NCBI GenBank assembly: GCA_038749105.1
Contig: JBCDIM010000004.1
Location: forward strand, 1 to 64,000
Direction: 5' to 3'
Length of the DNA stretch: 64,000 bases
DNA from: JBCCOW01 sp038749105
GTDB taxonomy: Bacteria; Planctomycetota; Phycisphaerae; Phycisphaerales; Phycisphaeraceae
Part shown: positions 44,114 through 52,773 of the stretch, piece by piece
Layout of the letters: each line of letters begins with the position of its first letter
Numbering within the stretch: the stretch's first letter is position 1
Notes under the pieces: model-generated
Databases searched by the model: none
What the model saw: the letters and a program-made list of their open reading frames with translations, nothing else
Told to the model about the DNA's origin: nothing
Translations under genes and position numbers: made by a program

Positions 44114-44134
44114 CCCACGGACGGAGTCCGATGG
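44114..44134. repeat. short palindromic repeat, family D copy 3
   Basis: The 21-base element starts CCCACGGACGG and ends AGTCCGATGG, imperfectly palindromic. It lies between the divergent mnmA and secreted-protein genes. Confidence 0.7.
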
Positions 44135-44168
44135 CTTCTGGACTGTTCGGATGCTTTATATTCCTGGG

Positions 44169-45650
44169 ATGGCTGGTGTCGTTCGGACATGGTTGGTGGT
44201 GGGTGTGATGGGGGTGATGGGGTGCGGTTATGCGTTCGGAGAAGACGGGCCGGTCTGGCGGGGGGTGGAGGGATTGCCCGAGGGGGTGTCGGCGGTGGTG
44301 TCGGTGCGGTCGCCGGAGGCCTTAAAGGCGAAGACGCGGGAGACGCTGGAGGCGTGGGGCTTGCCGATAGGGGTGGGCTGGGTGATGGAGCGCCTGGGGC
44401 TGACGGAGCGGGTGGTTGGGGTGGTGGAGGTGGTGGGGCTGGGCGAGGGGTGGCAGCGGGGGCCGATACAGCCGGCCCCGCCGCGGGCGCTGCGGGAGAT
44501 CGTGGCGGAGCAGGACGTGGTGGTGATGGTGGACCAGCGGGGGCTGGGGGGGATGAAGCGGGCCTTCGCCGCGGTGGCGGCGGGGGTGGTGGTGCGGCAG
44601 AAGCTGATCGACCACGGGATCGACGCGGGGGTGGCGACCTCGGCGGGCAACGGGGTGTCGCGGTGGGCGAGACAGGTGTTAGAGGCGGCGGACGTGGTGG
44701 TGATCGGGTGGCGTCGGGCGGGGGGCGTGTCGCGGTTGACGGTGGCGGCGCAGGCCTCGGCGGCGAAGCGGTGGTTGGCGGGCGGTGGGTTGGTGGGAGA
44801 GGCGGGGGTGTTCGGGGGGTTGCCGGAGCGGGCGTATGTGGTGCGAGGGCGGGTGGCTTGGCCGGGGATGGCGGAAGGCTGGGCGGGGGGGGTGAAGGCG
44901 GTGACGGGGGCGTGGTATGTGCCGAGCTTGGCGGGGCTGCGGGCGTCGGGCCCGATCGAGGCGGCGGTGTGGGTGGAGGGCGAGGCGGGGGTGAAGGCCC
45001 AGACGCTGGAGCGTCGTTGGCGGGGATGGGTGAAGGGGATCGACGGGTCGAGCGTGGCGTGGCCGCCGATGGCCGTGCCGGGGCGGGAGCCGTCCGAGTT
45101 GACCGTGCGGTCTGAGGAGGAGGGGATCGATGGGGCCTGGGCTTGGCGGCTGGAGGCAGGGTTTACCGAAGCGGCGTACGAGCGGTACGACCCGTTGGTG
45201 ATGCTGATGGACGGGGCGTCGTTGACCGGGGTGGCGAGTCGGGCGGGGGACGGGCTACTGCTGACGGTGGGGCGGGAGCCGGGGTTTGTGGCGGAGGCGA
45301 TCGCAGCAGGGGCGGGGGATCGGGCGATCGGCGCGGAGCGCGGAGGTGGGGCGACCCGGCTAGTCGACCTGGAATTGAGTGTGGCGGGGGTGCTCGATCT
45401 GGCGAACCTGTATCTGCCGTTGATGCCGGGCCGGCTGCGGCTGCCGGTGCCGGAGGGGGAGGCGGGTGTGGTGTCGGTGGGGGTGTCGGTGCTGCGGGAG
45501 GGTTGGCGGTCGGGGGTGGTGGTGGCGACGGTGGAGGTGCCGGACAGCGCGGGGGCGGCGTTGACCTCGGCGGGGTGGGTGATTGCACAGCGGGCGGTAC
45601 GGGCGGGGCGGGCTGGGCGACGGATCGGCGGCGAACCGGGAGATCGCTGA
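44169..45650 (+). CDS. exported protein of unknown function
   Basis: The 493-residue protein begins with a hydrophobic signal (WLVVGVMGVMGCGYAFG); VMGC could be a weak lipobox. The rest is a soluble domain with repeating alpha/beta segments of unknown family and very strong bias toward GTG and GCG codons. Two large glycine-rich stretches are due to this bias. It is the first of three co-directional genes, the third probably periplasmic and the second a glycosidase, which suggests an envelope polysaccharide function (weak inference). Confidence 0.55.
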   Translation: MAGVVRTWLVVGVMGVMGCGYAFGEDGPVWRGVEGLPEGVSAVVSVRSPEALKAKTRETLEAWGLPIGVGWVMERLGLTERVVGVVEVVGLGEGWQRGPIQPAPPRALREIVAEQDVVVMVDQRGLGGMKRAFAAVAAGVVVRQKLIDHGIDAGVATSAGNGVSRWARQVLEAADVVVIGWRRAGGVSRLTVAAQASAAKRWLAGGGLVGEAGVFGGLPERAYVVRGRVAWPGMAEGWAGGVKAVTGAWYVPSLAGLRASGPIEAAVWVEGEAGVKAQTLERRWRGWVKGIDGSSVAWPPMAVPGREPSELTVRSEEEGIDGAWAWRLEAGFTEAAYERYDPLVMLMDGASLTGVASRAGDGLLLTVGREPGFVAEAIAAGAGDRAIGAERGGGATRLVDLELSVAGVLDLANLYLPLMPGRLRLPVPEGEAGVVSVGVSVLREGWRSGVVVATVEVPDSAGAALTSAGWVIAQRAVRAGRAGRRIGGEPGDR

Positions 45651-45706
45651 TGGGCTATGGAGTCAGGCGTTCGATGACGGCGTTGTTTTTGAGGTAAGAA
45701 CCGGTG

Positions 45707-46882
45707 ATGGCGTTACGCGTGAAGACAACGGACTGGGGGCTGATCCTGGCGGTCGTGGTTCTGGGCAGCGCGGCGTGCGTGGGGGTGATGCGGCCGGGCG
45801 AAGGGGCGACCGAGCGTGGGGCGGCGGAGCGTGCGAAGTACATCGAGCCGGGCGCGGCGGCGACGCAGCCTTTGCCGCAGCTAGTGGGGTTCACGATCAA
45901 CATGCACCACCCCTACGAGGTGACGCCGGCGATCGAGGCGATCGACGAGTTGCACCGTTTGGGGTTCAATTCGCTGCAGCTGACGGTGCCGGTGTTCCAG
46001 GAGCACGGCAGCTCGCCGGTGCCGGTGCGGGACATCCGCCCCAGCCGGAGCCCGTCGGACGAGCAGATCCTGGCGGTGCTGCGGCACGCGAAGTCGTACG
46101 GCATGCACACCAACCTGCTGTGGCAGATCAACTTCACGAACCCACGCGGCAACGAGTGGCGGGGGAAGATCCGGCCGCCGGACTGGGGCGTGTGGTGGAC
46201 GGCGTATTACGGATTGCTGGGCGAGCACGCGGACGTCGCGCGGCGGGCGGGTGCGGATGTCTTCACGATCGGCTGCGAGCTGCTCTCGACGCACGCCCCG
46301 GAGTTCCGGCAGCAGTGGCTCAAGGCGGTGGCGGAGGCGCGGAAGCGGTTCCCCGGCCGGCTGGTGTATTCGAGCACGTGGGACAGCTTCGAGAAGTACC
46401 CGTCGTGGGACGGGCTGGACGTGGTGGGCGTCTCGGGCTGGTGGAACCTGACGCGGGGCGCCGCCGACCCGGAGAACCCCACGGACGAGGAGCTCAAAGG
46501 GCGCTGGGTGCGGATCAAGCGGGGGCTGCTGGCGTTTGCCGAGCGGCAGGGCAAGCCGATGCTGATCACGGAGGTGGGGTATCCGACGATCCCGTGGGCG
46601 TTGCGCGACCCGTGGAACTACATCCCGCGGTCGGACACGGTGCCGGATGCGGAGGCGCAGGCGCGGGGGTATGCGTCGTTTACCGCGGCGTGGTCGGACA
46701 CGATTGCGCCGCCGGGGTTGGCGTCGCGGTCGGATGACTTCCTGGGGGTATTCTTTTACGAGTGGTCGCCATTTATGTCGTCGGGGACGCCGAACGACTT
46801 CGGGTACTCGCCGCGGAATAAGCCGGCGGAGACGATCGTGACGGATTGGATTGTTCGGGATTCGGAGTCCAGCGATGAATGA
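45707..46882 (+). CDS. GH113-like glycoside hydrolase, exported
   Basis: The 391-residue protein has an N-terminal export signal (LILAVVVLGSAACVG) and a TIM-barrel domain like glycoside hydrolase family 113 (beta-mannanases): VGFTINMHHPY, LGFNSLQLTVPVFQ, GADVFTIGCELLSTH (candidate acid/base E191) and GKPMLITEVGYPT (candidate nucleophile E289). Both catalytic positions are intact. Mannan or related beta-linked polysaccharide is the likely substrate by family, not proven. Its stop overlaps the next start by eight bases. Confidence 0.75.
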   Translation: MALRVKTTDWGLILAVVVLGSAACVGVMRPGEGATERGAAERAKYIEPGAAATQPLPQLVGFTINMHHPYEVTPAIEAIDELHRLGFNSLQLTVPVFQEHGSSPVPVRDIRPSRSPSDEQILAVLRHAKSYGMHTNLLWQINFTNPRGNEWRGKIRPPDWGVWWTAYYGLLGEHADVARRAGADVFTIGCELLSTHAPEFRQQWLKAVAEARKRFPGRLVYSSTWDSFEKYPSWDGLDVVGVSGWWNLTRGAADPENPTDEELKGRWVRIKRGLLAFAERQGKPMLITEVGYPTIPWALRDPWNYIPRSDTVPDAEAQARGYASFTAAWSDTIAPPGLASRSDDFLGVFFYEWSPFMSSGTPNDFGYSPRNKPAETIVTDWIVRDSESSDE

Positions 46883-48716
46883 AGGTCAAGCTCAGCGGTT
46901 AAGCGGGGATGATCGGTCGGTGCGTCGGGCCGTGGCGTTCTGCCTGGGGGTGTGGGTGGTGGGGGCGGTGGGGGTGGTGGGTTTGGATATGGAGGGGCAG
47001 CCGGTCGAGCCGCCGGCCCCGATGCTGAGCGATTACATGGGGCCGGACGGACTGGACCTCCGGGGGTTTATGCGTGAGGCTCAGGCGTATCTCCACCTGC
47101 CCTCGGACCAGACGCCGCACCGGCTGGGCGTGCTGTGGGACGGGTACATGGCGTGCCGGGTCTACGGGCTTCGTCGGCCGATGCTGGGATTTGAGCGGAA
47201 CCTGCTGTTCCGTTTCCCGGAGTCGGTGCAGAGCCGTTTCTTGATCAACGGTTTGCGGTCAAGTATGGACGCGGAGGACCTGCTGCGGGGGCACCTGATC
47301 CGTACGGTGGAGCGTTTCCGGCGGGTGCTGCCCGCGGTCTGGTGCGGGCTGGCGCGGGTGGTGATCCAGCACCACGGTGCGGATGTGTTTCACACCGAAG
47401 ACTTGTTGTTGGTGACAGCGATGTACGCCCAGGCGGCGGGCGACTTCGAGTTTTCCGACGGGGTGGGGCGGTCGCTGGCGGTCACGGCGCAGACGGACCC
47501 GGGCCGGGCGGCCCGGTTGCGGCGGGCGTTAGATACGTCGCTGCCCGGGGCGGATCGGCTCGCCGCGTTGACCGAACCGGGAAAACCAAAGGTCAACAGC
47601 GTGGCGAGACGGGTGTTGTTCAGCCTGCTGCCGGAGGACCAGCAGCGTGACCCGGCGTCGGCGTTGGTGGTCTTGTCGGACCGGGTGCATGCGGGGCAGT
47701 TCGCGGCGGCGCTGCCGTTGACGGACCTGCTGCTGGGCACAGACGGGGCGTTGACGGCACGGCAGCGGGCGCGGGTGCTGGTGTTGCGGGGCTACTGCGA
47801 AGCGATGATGGGTCGGGCGGACCTGGCGGCGATCTCGTTGGATGCGGCGGTGGAGCAGTTCCCGGATGACCCCTGGGGGCAGACGGCGGCGGACTTGCGG
47901 GAATGGGTGGACGTGCGCACGGGTGCGGAACAGGCGGAGCGGCTGGCCGCGGCGATCAATGAGCTGCGTGATCGGCTTAGGGCCGAGCGGTTTGGACAGT
48001 GGCGTGTGGAGGGTCGATCACGGGTCGGCGAGGGCGGGGCGGGGCTGCGGGCGGTGATCCGGCGAGACGGTTCCTGCTATCTCGAGGCGCGCGATGGGCA
48101 GGGGGTTTTGCGGGTTTGGCGGCAGGACGCGTCGGGGTGTGTCGATGCGCAGCCGCGGGACGGCCGGGCCCAGCGTTACCCGGCTGACGAGCAGTCGCCG
48201 GTGTTCGATATACGGCTGGACACGAGGCGCGGCGGCGGCTTCAACTGGAGTTTCGGGGTCCAGCCGCTGGACCCCTCGGCCGGGGGTGCGCTGCCGGGTC
48301 TTCAGGGGCTGACCGTAGGGCGGGCGCTCTACAACGATCGGGCGGTCACGGAGTTTGTGATGATCCATTTTGAGCGGGGTTTCATCCCGCTGGTTGAGGG
48401 GGCGGGCGACGGAGCGGGAGGGCGTAGCCGGCGGTTCGGGATGGCCTGGGTGGACGCGTGGGAGCCGGGGCTGCGGCGGGTGGTGGTCGAGACCGACGAG
48501 GCAGGGCTTCTGCGGAGGCTGGACACGCCCTGGGTTGTCTTCGAGGGGTTTGGTTTCTCACACGAGATGCAGCCGCTACCGGCGGTCGATCTGGACGGGC
48601 TGACGGTGAGCGATGAGGCGGCGGTGCCGATCGGTCAAGCGTTGGAGTTGGTCGACTTGATCCGTGTGTTCTATCCACAGGGCCCGGCGACACAGCCCGA
48701 CACGGCCGGACGCTAA
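46875..48716 (+). CDS. large secreted or membrane-anchored protein of unknown function
   Basis: The 613-residue protein has a single N-terminal hydrophobic segment (about residues 20-40, AFCLGVWVVGAVGVVGL) and TPR-like helical region (about 240-350), with a beta-rich C-terminal half. Its start overlaps the GH113-like stop by eight bases, so the two are coupled. No known domain is recognised. Confidence 0.6.
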   Translation: MNEGQAQRLSGDDRSVRRAVAFCLGVWVVGAVGVVGLDMEGQPVEPPAPMLSDYMGPDGLDLRGFMREAQAYLHLPSDQTPHRLGVLWDGYMACRVYGLRRPMLGFERNLLFRFPESVQSRFLINGLRSSMDAEDLLRGHLIRTVERFRRVLPAVWCGLARVVIQHHGADVFHTEDLLLVTAMYAQAAGDFEFSDGVGRSLAVTAQTDPGRAARLRRALDTSLPGADRLAALTEPGKPKVNSVARRVLFSLLPEDQQRDPASALVVLSDRVHAGQFAAALPLTDLLLGTDGALTARQRARVLVLRGYCEAMMGRADLAAISLDAAVEQFPDDPWGQTAADLREWVDVRTGAEQAERLAAAINELRDRLRAERFGQWRVEGRSRVGEGGAGLRAVIRRDGSCYLEARDGQGVLRVWRQDASGCVDAQPRDGRAQRYPADEQSPVFDIRLDTRRGGGFNWSFGVQPLDPSAGGALPGLQGLTVGRALYNDRAVTEFVMIHFERGFIPLVEGAGDGAGGRSRRFGMAWVDAWEPGLRRVVVETDEAGLLRRLDTPWVVFEGFGFSHEMQPLPAVDLDGLTVSDEAAVPIGQALELVDLIRVFYPQGPATQPDTAGR

Positions 48717-48725
48717 GCTCCGGTG

Positions 48726-49715
48726 ATGCCTGAACCCACTACCGCCCTGCTCGACACCGACCTGCCCCTGCCCGGCAAACGCAGCGGCAAGGTGCGCGAC
48801 CTTTATGAATGTACGACGACTGGGGGCGAGCCGGCGCTGGCGCTGATCGCCACGGACCGGCTCTCGGCGTTCGATGTGGTGATGCCCAACGCGCCGGCGG
48901 GGAAGGGCATCGTGCTCACGGCGACCTCGGCGCATTGGTTCGGGCTGATCCGGGAGCACTTCGGCGATCGGCTGGACACGCACGTGCTGAGCTTTGATGC
49001 GGACGACATCGCGGGGCTGAGTGGCGCGGAGCGGGCGAGCATCCGTGGACGGGTCACGCTCGGGAAGCCGACGCGGGTGGTGCCGATCGAGTGCGTCGCG
49101 CGGGGGTACCTGGCGGGGAGCGGGTGGAAGGAGTATCGGGAGAGCGGCACGGTGTGCGGCATCGAGCTGCCCGCGGGTTTGGAGGAGTCGTCGGAGCTGC
49201 CCGAGCCGATCTTCACGCCGGCGACGAAGGCGGCCTCGGGGCACGACGAAAACATCACGTTTGACCAGGCGTGCGATGCGGTGGGGGGCGGGCTGATGGA
49301 GACGCTGCGGGCGTTGACGCTGGAGGTCTACGCGATGGCCCGCGAGACGGCGTTGCCGAAGGGCTTGATCCTGGCGGACACGAAGTTCGAGTTCGGGCTG
49401 CCGGTGGACGACGCGGGGGAGGTGGTGGGTGGGGTGGCGGGCCGGCCGATCCTGATTGACGAGGTGTTGACGCCAGACAGCTCGCGGTACTGGCCGGCCG
49501 ATGACTACACGCCGGGGCGTTCGCAGCAGAGCTTCGACAAGCAGTTCGTGCGGGACTACCTGCAGGGGCTGACCGACCGCGGGGAGTGGGGCAAGACGCC
49601 GCCGGGCCCGGCGCTGCCGGAGGCGGTGTTGGAGCAGACCTCGGCCCGTTACCTGGAGGCGTACCGGATGCTCACGGGGCGGGAGCTGGACGTGGCGTCG
49701 CCGGTGTTCGGATGA
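48726..49715 (+). CDS. purC: phosphoribosylaminoimidazole-succinocarboxamide synthase
   Basis: PurC ligates aspartate to CAIR with ATP in purine synthesis. The 329-residue protein has LPGKRSGKVRDLYE near the N-terminus, ALALIATDRLSAFDVVM, VPIECVARGYLAGSGW (the conserved RGY), LADTKFEFG and IDEVLTPDSSRYW. The length is like the longer, yeast-type enzyme rather than the roughly 240-residue E. coli type. Start ATG at 48726 is nine bases after the preceding stop, so it may belong to the same transcript. Confidence 0.95.
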   Translation: MPEPTTALLDTDLPLPGKRSGKVRDLYECTTTGGEPALALIATDRLSAFDVVMPNAPAGKGIVLTATSAHWFGLIREHFGDRLDTHVLSFDADDIAGLSGAERASIRGRVTLGKPTRVVPIECVARGYLAGSGWKEYRESGTVCGIELPAGLEESSELPEPIFTPATKAASGHDENITFDQACDAVGGGLMETLRALTLEVYAMARETALPKGLILADTKFEFGLPVDDAGEVVGGVAGRPILIDEVLTPDSSRYWPADDYTPGRSQQSFDKQFVRDYLQGLTDRGEWGKTPPGPALPEAVLEQTSARYLEAYRMLTGRELDVASPVFG

Positions 49716-49769
49716 GCGGGCGTATAGCGGGGCTGGGGGGTGGGGGCGGCGTTTCCGTATAGTGCAGGC

Positions 49770-50636
49770 ATGAGTGATACCTCGATAGCGGGCACGCCGG
49801 CGGGAGAAGCCCGGCGTCTGGCGATGTTGGGCACAGCAGGCAGCGGCGGCGTCACGCTGGTGTACTGGGGGCTATGGGAGTGGACCGGCCTCGTCATCAT
49901 GGGCGCGGTGATGGCGATCGGGGTCGCGGCGACGGCCGGGCTGGCGGCGGCGTGGTCGGAGCTGGCGTTCGGCACATCGGATGACGAGCACGATCGGCCG
50001 AGCCGGATGGCGATCCTTGCGTCGAGCCTCGGGACCTGGACGGTGATCCTCGGGGCGCTGCTCGCGTTTGTCCGGGTGGTCCGTGGGCTGTTCAGCGACC
50101 CCGCGGTGAGCACGTCGGACTGGCCGTTCTGGCTGAGCGTGATCCCGGTGGTGGGGGGGCTAGTCGTGGCGGGGCTGGTCTTCAAGGACAAGTCGTACTT
50201 CGCGTCGACCCGGGTGAAGGGGGTGACGACGTTCCCCATCGTGCTCGCGCTGTCGGGCGTGGCGGGGTTGGTGCTGTACGGGATGGCGAACTTCGGCGGC
50301 CGGGCTTGGATCGACGGGGTGGGCGGGCTGCTGCTGGCGTGGGGTGGGCTGGGCATCCTCTGGGCGGGGCTGTGGCGTCAGTTCAACCGGTTCACCGGGC
50401 TCGATATCGCACGGCCTGACTCGTCGGCTCCACCGCTCGCGGAACCGCCACCGTCTTCCGACCCCGCGCCGGCCTTGGACCCCACCGACCTGAAACCGCC
50501 ACCGCCCGCCGATCCGCCGCCTGCCTACCCCTCGGACACCGAAGACCTCTCGCCGATCGAGCTGGCTGAGGGCCCCACAGACCCTCCCGAAGATCTCCAT
50601 CCAGACGACCCGAACAAGCCCACGGGACAAGCCTGA
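49770..50636 (+). CDS. multi-pass membrane protein with a proline-rich C-terminus
   Basis: The 288-residue protein has about five or six transmembrane segments (for example LVIMGAVMAIGVAATAGLAA and WLSVIPVVGGLVVAGLVF) over residues 25-215, and a proline/aspartate-rich, low-complexity tail of about 70 residues. No conserved family motif is recognised. It starts 54 bases after purC. Confidence 0.6.
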   Translation: MSDTSIAGTPAGEARRLAMLGTAGSGGVTLVYWGLWEWTGLVIMGAVMAIGVAATAGLAAAWSELAFGTSDDEHDRPSRMAILASSLGTWTVILGALLAFVRVVRGLFSDPAVSTSDWPFWLSVIPVVGGLVVAGLVFKDKSYFASTRVKGVTTFPIVLALSGVAGLVLYGMANFGGRAWIDGVGGLLLAWGGLGILWAGLWRQFNRFTGLDIARPDSSAPPLAEPPPSSDPAPALDPTDLKPPPPADPPPAYPSDTEDLSPIELAEGPTDPPEDLHPDDPNKPTGQA

Positions 50637-50663
50637 CCTACGCCCCCTCGGTGGCTGGGTGTC

Positions 50664-50984
50664 TCAATCAAAGACAACCCACCGCTCGACCGCGTCCGCG
50701 GTCTTCCGCCCAATCATCCGCACCTCCGTGAGGGATTGGGCATCGTCGAAGCGCCCGTGCTGATCGCGGTGCGTGACGAGATAGCCGGCGTTGACCCGGC
50801 CGATCCCCGGCAGGGCCCTGAGCTCGCCGCGTGTCGCGGAGTTCACCGGCATCCGATAGCCCGTGGCCTGCGTCTGCACCGAAGCCACCGCCGTGTCTCG
50901 GCACGCCAGTGCCCAGGCCAGACCCAACAACACCAGCAGCAGACCGACCGCCAACACGCTTGCCAATCCCGCCCGACCCGGCAT
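50664..50984 (-). CDS. ComEA-like membrane-anchored helix-hairpin-helix protein
   Basis: The 106-residue protein has an N-terminal membrane helix (VLAVGLLLVLLGLAWALA, about residues 10-27) and a C-terminal ComEA-type HhH pair: MPVNSATRGELRALPGIGRV and VRMIGRKTADAVERW. ComEA-like proteins bind double-stranded DNA during uptake, but similar short proteins occur without competence genes. The chosen ATG at 50984 gives a TGATG overlap with the upstream GH10-like gene; a GTG three bases upstream is an alternative. Confidence 0.75.
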   Translation of the reverse strand: MPGRAGLASVLAVGLLLVLLGLAWALACRDTAVASVQTQATGYRMPVNSATRGELRALPGIGRVNAGYLVTHRDQHGRFDDAQSLTEVRMIGRKTADAVERWVVFD

Positions 50985-52564
50985 CACCGCGCCCCCATGC
51001 CACCACCGGCGGTGCCTTCACGCGTTGCCCCTCCAGCGACATCGCCCGGCTTCTCGGGTTGGCCCAACAGGTGACGCCGGAACCCCACCAGCCGCCGCCA
51101 CGCCGGCCGGGCCTGTAGGTCCTCACCCACCAGGCCCGACAACGGCAGCTCGATGTTCGGGTGGTCCACCAGGTCGTGCCACGCCACCGCATCGATGTAA
51201 GGCTTGCTCACCGCGACCTGCAACGCCGCCTCTAACCAGTGGCTCTGCACCACCGGCGACCATGGACGACGCCAATACCCCGCCTCCGCGTCCACCGGCT
51301 CGTTCGCCTCCGGCCGGGCAATCATCATCGGCGTCACCGGCTCGCTCGGCACGCCCAGCGTCAGATGCACCGGCTTCCCGAAGTGCGAAAACTGATCCAG
51401 CATGTTCGACAGCTGCATCAGGTCCCGCGCGTGCTGCCCGGGCATCGCCTGACCCATCGGGTAACGGATCGATAACGCGTCGAACCCGATCGACGACTGC
51501 ACCAACAAGTCCGAATACATCAGCGGCGGGATCGACCGCTGGTTCTCACCGTAATATTCGCCGAACGGCTGCCGCAGCTCCACGATCGCCTTGCACGCCG
51601 GCTGCGCCTTCTTGACCAGCATCGTGCACATCCGCGTCAGGTCCATCAGCTGCTCGAAGTTGAACGTGAAGTGCTTGTTCACGTGCAGCCCCGACACCAC
51701 GTTCCAGGCGGTCACCGTGTTCTTGTACCGCTCGACCACCCGCTCGACATGCTCGTAGATCATGTCGCGGACCGTGTCGTAGTCGTGCTCCCAGATGTAC
51801 AACCAGTCCGGCAGCTCACCCGGCTCGAACGCGATCAACGGCCCCGCCACCAGCGGCACCTTCTGCGCCGCCGACCACTGCGCCCAGTCGTCCATCAGAT
51901 CCCATTGGTAGTTGCCCTCTTCCGGGCACAGGGCCTTCCATGGCAAGGGCACCTGCACAAAGTCGAACTGCGACCGGAGCCCCGCACGCACACGCTCGTC
52001 GCGCAGTTCCAAGGCCGCGCCACACCCCAGCGGCGACTTCGGCAGGGCGTGCACCGCGATCCGCCGATTCAACAGCAGCTCCGCGTGCGCCAACGCCAGC
52101 TCCTCACTGCCGTCCAATGCCGTGTGCAACGCCTCCGCCGCCGACGCCGCCGCCTGCTCCGGCGTCTCCTTGGCGAGACACAACGCCTCGATGAACTTCT
52201 TGCGGGCCGCCTCGCTCCGCTTGCTGACCGGGTGGTCTTCCGGCAGCTCAAACATCTGCCAGTCCTCCAGCTTCGCGTACACCGTCATCAAGCGGTGCCG
52301 CGCCAGCTCCAGCTCCAGGATGTAGGGCTCCTCCCGATCCGGTAGCAGGCAGGTCTGCAGCGTCAGCTCACCCAGATCCCCCGCCGGGTGCTGGAGGGCC
52401 ATGGCCGCCGCCCCGGTGTCGCGCTTGTGCACATCGATGATCCCGTCCCGGAACGTGATATCGCACCGCATCGCGTTGCCGTCCGCACCCACGATGTAGG
52501 CATTGCGCAAAGGCCAGGCCCTGGCCGGCAACGCGTCGCGATCAAAGACATAAAAACGCAGCAT
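50984..52564 (-). CDS. GH10-fold protein lacking both catalytic glutamates
   Basis: The 526-residue protein has a C-terminal TIM barrel of the glycoside hydrolase family 10 (xylanase) fold: QVPLPWKALCPEEGNYQWDL, AWNVVSGLHVNKHFTF (residues 286-301), GKPVHLTLGVPSE (396-408), and a final AWHDLVDHPN resembling the family C-terminus. In active GH10 the acid/base glutamate lies in WDVVNE and the nucleophile in TE(L/V); here those positions are serine/glycine and leucine. The first 200 residues form a separate beta-rich domain, perhaps carbohydrate-binding. No signal peptide is seen. It is probably not a hydrolase and may be a carbohydrate- or protein-binding derivative (inference). Confidence 0.75.
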   Translation of the reverse strand: MLRFYVFDRDALPARAWPLRNAYIVGADGNAMRCDITFRDGIIDVHKRDTGAAAMALQHPAGDLGELTLQTCLLPDREEPYILELELARHRLMTVYAKLEDWQMFELPEDHPVSKRSEAARKKFIEALCLAKETPEQAAASAAEALHTALDGSEELALAHAELLLNRRIAVHALPKSPLGCGAALELRDERVRAGLRSQFDFVQVPLPWKALCPEEGNYQWDLMDDWAQWSAAQKVPLVAGPLIAFEPGELPDWLYIWEHDYDTVRDMIYEHVERVVERYKNTVTAWNVVSGLHVNKHFTFNFEQLMDLTRMCTMLVKKAQPACKAIVELRQPFGEYYGENQRSIPPLMYSDLLVQSSIGFDALSIRYPMGQAMPGQHARDLMQLSNMLDQFSHFGKPVHLTLGVPSEPVTPMMIARPEANEPVDAEAGYWRRPWSPVVQSHWLEAALQVAVSKPYIDAVAWHDLVDHPNIELPLSGLVGEDLQARPAWRRLVGFRRHLLGQPEKPGDVAGGATREGTAGGGMGAR

Positions 52565-52701
52565 CGGTGAGCCTGCGATCTTAGGGGATGCCCGAACCCG
52601 ACGCCCGCAAAGACCCAGCACCCAGCCCAACGGCCCGACGCGTTGCCTGACCGATAACCGCTCGCTCACGCCCGCCTACGACAACCCCACACCCCGATTC
52701 C

Positions 52702-52730
52702 TTGACGCTTTAACGAACCAGATTTACCTT
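52702..52730 (+). promoter_or_regulatory. candidate promoter of the HEAT protein gene
   Basis: TTGACG (52702-52707), a 17-base spacer and TACCTT (52725-52730) precede the start ATG at 52774. Transcription would begin near 52737, downstream of the other possible start at 52732, supporting the 52774 start. Confidence 0.5.
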
Positions 52731-52773
52731 AATGGTCTTGCCTCTCCCCCCGCCTATCCCTGGAGCCTCCTCC

